Shown: positions 59,915 to 64,000 of the stretch, in pieces | Layout: every line of letters begins with the position of its first letter | How positions within the stretch are numbered: the first letter of the stretch is position 1 | Assembly: GCA_963703325.1 (NCBI GenBank) | Contig: OY969805.1 | Location: forward strand, 1,984,001 to 2,048,000 | Source of the DNA: Aquilonibacter sp963703325 | Lineage (GTDB): Bacteria; Vulcanimicrobiota; Vulcanimicrobiia; Vulcanimicrobiales; Vulcanimicrobiaceae | DNA length: 64,000 nucleotides | Direction: 5' to 3' | Translations under genes and position numbers: made by a program | The notes under the pieces: model-generated | Databases searched by the model: none | Told to the model about the DNA's origin: nothing | Seen by the model: only the letters and a program-made list of their open reading frames with translations

Positions 59915-62024
59915 AGGGCCGCCCGGCTCGCAGAAGAGTTGGCTGCGCGGTTTCCTGATTTGCGCACTGCTGGCCGTGCTCTTTATCGCGGGCCTCATCG
60001 CGGGGATGGTGGCCGCGTATTCGCGCAATCTGCCCGACATCAGTCGCCTTGCCGACTATCAGCCGGAGAGTTCGACGCGAATCTTCGCGCGCGACGGTAC
60101 GCTGCTGGCATCAGTTTTTAAAGAGAACCGCACCTACGTGCCGCTCTCGCGCATCCCGGTGGTCGTGCAGGAAGCGGTGATCGCCAATGAAGATCACAAC
60201 TTCTACTACCACCACGGCGTTGACTTCGGCGGCATCGTGCGCGCCGGTTTTGCCGACCTCACGCACCAAGAGTTCCAGGGCGCATCGACGATCACGCAGC
60301 AGCTCGCGCGCAAGCTCTTCCTCAACGACCAAGTGTCGATCTCGCGTAAGATCCAGGAAGCGCTCCTCGCCATCGAAATCGAGCGCTACTATACCAAAGA
60401 CGAGATTCTCGAGCGGTACCTGAACATCGTCTATCTGGGTTCGGGCGCGTACGGCGTCGATGCGGCAGCGCACACGTACTTCGGCGAGAGCGTCGAGAAC
60501 CTCGATCTTGCCCAGGCGGCGATGATCGCCGGCGTGATTGCGGCACCCTCGGACTACTCGCCGTTCGTGAATCTGAGCCTCGCGCGCGATCGTCAGCGCC
60601 ACGTGCTCGATCGCATGGTCGAAAGCGGCTACGTCACGCAAACCCAAGCTGATAACGCGGCGAGTGCGCCGCTCGGTTTGGCCAAGGAGCGCGCGCCCGG
60701 GCTGCAAGGTTACCTGTATCCCTACTACACGACGTATGTAATCGAGCAACTCGAGAAGCTCTTCGGGAAACAGGCGGTGGAAGAAGGCGGCCTGCAAGTG
60801 TACACCGCGCTCGACCCGCGCATCCAACAAGAAGCACAAGAGTCGATCGATTGGGGTTTGCAGCGCGCGAAGAGTTGGGGCATTCATGCCGGCGAAGCCG
60901 CGCTCGTCTCGATCCGGCCCTCGACCGGCGAGATCGTCGCGATGGTCGGCGGCAAAGGCTTCTCGCTCGACAATCAGTTCAATCGCGCATGGCAAGCGCG
61001 CCGCCAGCCGGGCTCGTCGTTCAAGCTGTACGTGTACACGGCCGCGATCGATTCAGGAATGCCGGCGAACACGATCATCGACGATTCGCCGGTGAGTTAC
61101 CCGATGGGTGACGGCACGATGTGGACGCCGAGTGACGACGACGATCGTTTCATGGGGGACATCACGCTGCGCACCGCGCTCGAGCTCTCGCGCAACATCG
61201 TCGCCGTGAAGCTCGCCGATCGCATCGGCCTGGACAAAATCATCGACTACGCGCATCGCATGGGTGTGACGGCGCAGCTCGAACCGAATCTCTCCCTTGC
61301 GCTCGGATCGTCGGTCGTGACCCCGCTCGATCAAGCGACCGGTTATGCGACGATTGCAAATCAAGGAATTCATATCGATCCTTCGGCGATTCGTCTGGTC
61401 AAGGATTCACTCGGTAATCCCGTGCTCGACGACCAGTATCCGCAGGCGAACGAAGTGGTGAGCGCCGGTACCGCGTTCATCATCACCACGATGCTCGAAG
61501 ACGTGATCAATCACGGTACCGGGTATCCAAATGCGATCATCGGGCGCCCGGCGGCCGGGAAAACCGGCACGACCTCGGACTTCCGTGATGCGTGGTTCGT
61601 CGGATTCACCCCCGATCTCGTCACGGCGGTCTGGTTCGGCAACGACGACTATACGCGGATGACCGAAGCCTACGGCGGCGGCGTTCCGGCAATGACGTGG
61701 GCGCACTTCATGAAACAGGCGCTGGCCGGCGTCGCCAAACACGACTTCACGATGCCGGCCGATCAGGTCGTGCGGCTCGCTGGGTGTTCGCGCGGCTACG
61801 AGTATTATCTGATCAGCACGCAGCCGACATCGGGCGGCTGCGGCACGCGCATCGATACCGCGCAGGATCCCAATGCTACCGATGTGCCGGCAGCAACCGA
61901 TCCGCCGTCGAGCGCGGCTGCAACGCCTCCGCCGAACAGCGTCGGGGACGGCACGCACTACATCAAGCTTGATTCACCGTCAGCCGCGCCGACGGCCACA
62001 CCGCCGCGGCGCAAATCGCCATGA
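59883..62024 (+). CDS. Class A penicillin-binding protein (PBP1A family)
   Basis: A 713-residue bifunctional peptidoglycan synthase. A basic N-terminus and membrane helix (about 23-45) are followed by a GT51 glycosyltransferase domain (ANEDHNFYYHHGVD near 103, GASTITQQLARKLFL, EIERYYTKDEILERYLN). The transpeptidase has SxxK in PGSSFK near 377, SRN near 440 and KTGTTSD near 560. The C-terminus is a proline/serine/threonine-rich tail. It begins inside nusB (32-base overlap). Confidence 0.94.
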   Translation: MLSRKKRRKRKGPPGSQKSWLRGFLICALLAVLFIAGLIAGMVAAYSRNLPDISRLADYQPESSTRIFARDGTLLASVFKENRTYVPLSRIPVVVQEAVIANEDHNFYYHHGVDFGGIVRAGFADLTHQEFQGASTITQQLARKLFLNDQVSISRKIQEALLAIEIERYYTKDEILERYLNIVYLGSGAYGVDAAAHTYFGESVENLDLAQAAMIAGVIAAPSDYSPFVNLSLARDRQRHVLDRMVESGYVTQTQADNAASAPLGLAKERAPGLQGYLYPYYTTYVIEQLEKLFGKQAVEEGGLQVYTALDPRIQQEAQESIDWGLQRAKSWGIHAGEAALVSIRPSTGEIVAMVGGKGFSLDNQFNRAWQARRQPGSSFKLYVYTAAIDSGMPANTIIDDSPVSYPMGDGTMWTPSDDDDRFMGDITLRTALELSRNIVAVKLADRIGLDKIIDYAHRMGVTAQLEPNLSLALGSSVVTPLDQATGYATIANQGIHIDPSAIRLVKDSLGNPVLDDQYPQANEVVSAGTAFIITTMLEDVINHGTGYPNAIIGRPAAGKTGTTSDFRDAWFVGFTPDLVTAVWFGNDDYTRMTEAYGGGVPAMTWAHFMKQALAGVAKHDFTMPADQVVRLAGCSRGYEYYLISTQPTSGGCGTRIDTAQDPNATDVPAATDPPSSAAATPPPNSVGDGTHYIKLDSPSAAPTATPPRRKSP

Positions 62025-63289
62025 GCGTCGAGGCACCACGCCGCGTCGAGGGCGTGAGCCGGGTCGTTGCCTACATCGCGCGCTTGATCGGGGAGAGCAA
62101 AGCGCTGCGCGGCGTTGCCGTGCGCGGCGAGGTCTCCGGATTATCGAATAAGAACGGGCGCCTGTACTTCGACCTCAAAGAAGGCAATGACGTTCTCAAT
62201 TGCGTCGTCTGGTCGAATGCGGTAGCCAAACTGCCCGCGTTCAACAATGGCGACGAAGTCATTGTTTCCGGCGACTTTGGCGCCTATACGGCGCGCAGCG
62301 CCTATCAACTTTCGGTCATCGCCCTCGAATTAACGGGCATCGGCAAACTCTATGCACGCGTAGAAGCGTTGCGTAAGCGCCTTCTCGCCGAAGGGCTCTT
62401 TGACGCTGCTCGGAAGCGACCCATGCCGAGTTTTCCGCAGCGCGTAGCGCTGGTTTCAGCGCGTGGTCACGGAGCCGAAGATTTTCTGACGACGATGGCC
62501 AAGCGCGCACCGCACATCGCGATCGACTTCATCGAAACGCGCGTGCAAGGCGTCGGGGCAGCGATCGATATTGCCGACGCCATCGATCGCGCGTCGTCGC
62601 TGCCGGTCGACGTCATCGTGCTCGCACGCGGCGGCGGAAGCTATGAGGATCTCTTCGCCTTCAATGAAGAGCCGGTCGTGCGCGCGATCGTGCGCGCCAA
62701 GCATCCGGTGCTTACCGCGATTGCCCATACGGCGAATCTCCACTTGGCCGACGCGGCCGCCGATCGCGTGGCCGAGACGCCGTCAAACGGCGCGCAGTAC
62801 TTTGGCGAAATCCGTGACGCCTACGCGCGGCGCTTGGAAGCGCTCAACGAGCGGCTCAACCGGGCGTTGAAAGAGAAGCAGCGCGCGCGCGCGCAGCGCT
62901 ACGACTACGCGAGCGTGGCGCTGATCCGCATCGCCCGTGAATTCGTGGAGCACAAGCGCCAGCGGCTGCTGATGATCGAGCGCCGGCTCACGGCGCAGAC
63001 GCCGGTGGCGCGTCTGACGGCACGCGAGCGCCGCGTCGCCGAGCTGCAAGGCCGGCTGCGAGCCCTTGCGCGCGGCTACACCGTTCCATTGCTCGGCCGC
63101 ACCCAGGTGCTCAACACGCTGCTGGATTTGCACGACCCGCAACGTCCGCTCGAACGCGGTTTTGCCATGATTTTTCACGACGGTTCGCTGGTGCGCGATG
63201 CGCGCTCGGTGCCGATCGGGAGCCTGATCGAAGCGCGCCTGCAGCGCGGAACGCTTACGGGCCGTGTCGAAGGCCGCAGCGATGAGTGA
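62021..63289 (+). CDS. xseA: Exodeoxyribonuclease VII large subunit
   Basis: A 422-residue subunit that degrades single-stranded DNA with XseB. N-terminal OB fold (AVRGEVSGLSNKNGRLYFDLK), then VALVSARGHGAEDFLTT, VDVIVLARGGGSYEDLFAFN and VDRVAETPSN-type residues, then long coiled coils and the C-terminal barrel (LERGFAMI). ATG 62021 overlaps the PBP stop. Confidence 0.94.
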   Translation: MSVEAPRRVEGVSRVVAYIARLIGESKALRGVAVRGEVSGLSNKNGRLYFDLKEGNDVLNCVVWSNAVAKLPAFNNGDEVIVSGDFGAYTARSAYQLSVIALELTGIGKLYARVEALRKRLLAEGLFDAARKRPMPSFPQRVALVSARGHGAEDFLTTMAKRAPHIAIDFIETRVQGVGAAIDIADAIDRASSLPVDVIVLARGGGSYEDLFAFNEEPVVRAIVRAKHPVLTAIAHTANLHLADAAADRVAETPSNGAQYFGEIRDAYARRLEALNERLNRALKEKQRARAQRYDYASVALIRIAREFVEHKRQRLLMIERRLTAQTPVARLTARERRVAELQGRLRALARGYTVPLLGRTQVLNTLLDLHDPQRPLERGFAMIFHDGSLVRDARSVPIGSLIEARLQRGTLTGRVEGRSDE

Positions 63290-63488
63290 ACCAGGTGATT
63301 TCGACGCGAAGCTCGCGCGTCTGGAAGCGATCGTCAAAACACTCGAAGGCGGGGACCCGTCGCTCGACGACGCGGTCAAGCTTTTCAAGGAAGGCAAGAC
63401 CCTTGCCGCCGAGTGCGAGGCATTGCTCAAGAGTTCGCAGGAACAGATCGACGTCGCAATGGGTGACGCGCAGTCGAGCGCGGGATGA
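63282..63488 (+). CDS. xseB: Exodeoxyribonuclease VII small subunit
   Basis: A 68-residue helical protein (FDAKLARLEAIVKTLEGGDPSLDDAVKLFKEG) that binds XseA. ATG 63282 overlaps the xseA stop by 8 bases; a GTG at 63264 is also in frame. It is immediately followed by tlyA. Confidence 0.93.
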   Translation: MSEPGDFDAKLARLEAIVKTLEGGDPSLDDAVKLFKEGKTLAAECEALLKSSQEQIDVAMGDAQSSAG

Positions 63489-64000
63489 ATGCGGCTGGAT
63501 GAAGCTGTCGCGGCGCAAACGGGCGTAACACGCTCGCAGGCGCGCAGCTTGATCATGGAAGGCCGCGTTAAAGTCGGCGGCGAGCCTGCCGCCAAAGCCG
63601 GCCAGCGCGTCCGCCCCGACGCGGAGATTACGGTCGAAGCGCCACGGCGCTTCGTCAGCCGGGGCGGCGAGAAGCTCGAGGCGGCGCTCGACGCCTTTGC
63701 GATCCATGTGCGCGGGCTTCGTGCGCTCGACGTGGGTGCGTCGACCGGTGGCTTCACCGACTGTTTGCTGCAGCGCAATGTCGCCCACGTTACTGCGGTC
63801 GACGTCGGTTACGGGCAGCTCGACTGGCGTTTGCGCAACGATCCGCGCGTGACGGTCATCGAACGGACGAATTTTCGTCATCTGCCCGACGATGCGTTTG
63901 CCTCGCCCTTCGACCTCGTCGTGATCGACACGTCGTTCATTTCGCTGCGCACCATCCTGGCGCGCGCCGTCGGCTATCTTGCGCCGAATGGCCTCGTCGT
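63489..64000 (+). CDS. tlyA: TlyA-type rRNA methyltransferase / hemolysin A (cut by window end)
   Basis: ATG 63489 begins directly after the xseB stop and the frame runs off the window. The S4-type domain (MRLDEAVAAQTGVTRSQARS) is followed by an FtsJ-like methyltransferase (SRGGEKLEAAL, LDVGASTGGFTDCLLQ, VVIDTSFISLR). TlyA 2'-O-methylates ribosomal RNA. The xseB-tlyA order is common. About 170 residues are visible of a normal length near 250-270. Confidence 0.93.
   Translation, partial: MRLDEAVAAQTGVTRSQARSLIMEGRVKVGGEPAAKAGQRVRPDAEITVEAPRRFVSRGGEKLEAALDAFAIHVRGLRALDVGASTGGFTDCLLQRNVAHVTAVDVGYGQLDWRLRNDPRVTVIERTNFRHLPDDAFASPFDLVVIDTSFISLRTILARAVGYLAPNGLV

Overview
The window is a high-GC bacterial chromosome segment with tightly packed operons. 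Neighbouring genes overlap by 1 to 4 bases (ATGA, GTGA, TGATG) at most junctions. ExbB/ExbD/TonB-like genes, UppP, a bifunctional penicillin-binding protein, a membrane-anchored cytochrome c and a predicted lipoprotein indicate a diderm with a peptidoglycan wall and a respiratory chain. The style fits uncultured lineages such as Candidatus Eremiobacterota (WPS-2), but that placement is inference; no rRNA is present.

The most striking part is 1.8-17.3 kb, an apparent fluoride-response island. Three sequences fit the fluoride (crcB-motif) riboswitch: P1, P2 and the GGAGC/GCTCC pseudoknot can be drawn by eye in each. A back-to-back pair at 9.7-9.9 kb faces two operons. Leftward is a six-gene energy-converting-hydrogenase-related (Ehr) membrane complex whose large subunit lacks the NiFe-binding cysteines. 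Rightward is an unknown 207-aa protein plus a dynamin-like GTPase. The third riboswitch, at 16.1 kb, faces a leftward operon of a Nudix hydrolase, a coiled-coil protein and two MutS-type ATPases. Divergent from it is DUF190-CrcB, the fluoride channel. A second DUF190 gene lies beyond the end of the Ehr operon.

17-21.5 kb: a glutathionyl-hydroquinone reductase, then an operon of cytochrome c, a DUF2249-Crp fusion, a fatty-acid hydroxylase and an MgtC/DUF4010 protein, closed by a nested inverted repeat. 21.8-33 kb: serS and moeA diverge from a shared CATG, followed by hisC, a phosphoesterase, a thioesterase, smpB, tilS, hpt, ftsH and two degenerate M16 peptidases. 33-40 kb: three glycosyltransferases, a CPBP protease, rsmA, a 3D-domain wall protein, and a small gene plus DNA glycosylase behind a LexA-like operator. 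40-49 kb: rho, a pseudouridine synthase, a TPR protein with an ExbB-ExbD-ExbD-TonB-TonB cluster, PilZ and uppP. 49-64 kb: a D12-methylase-like gene, two HD-GYP-type genes, moaC, mog, folC-folP-folB-folK, accB-like/accC, nusB, PBP1A, xseA, xseB and tlyA (cut by the window end).

Several genes lack a canonical start codon where the family N-terminus begins, or show a one-base frame change. These are either real near-cognate starts and frameshifts or residual assembly errors. The regulatory RNAs and motif-level calls were made by eye, without database searches.
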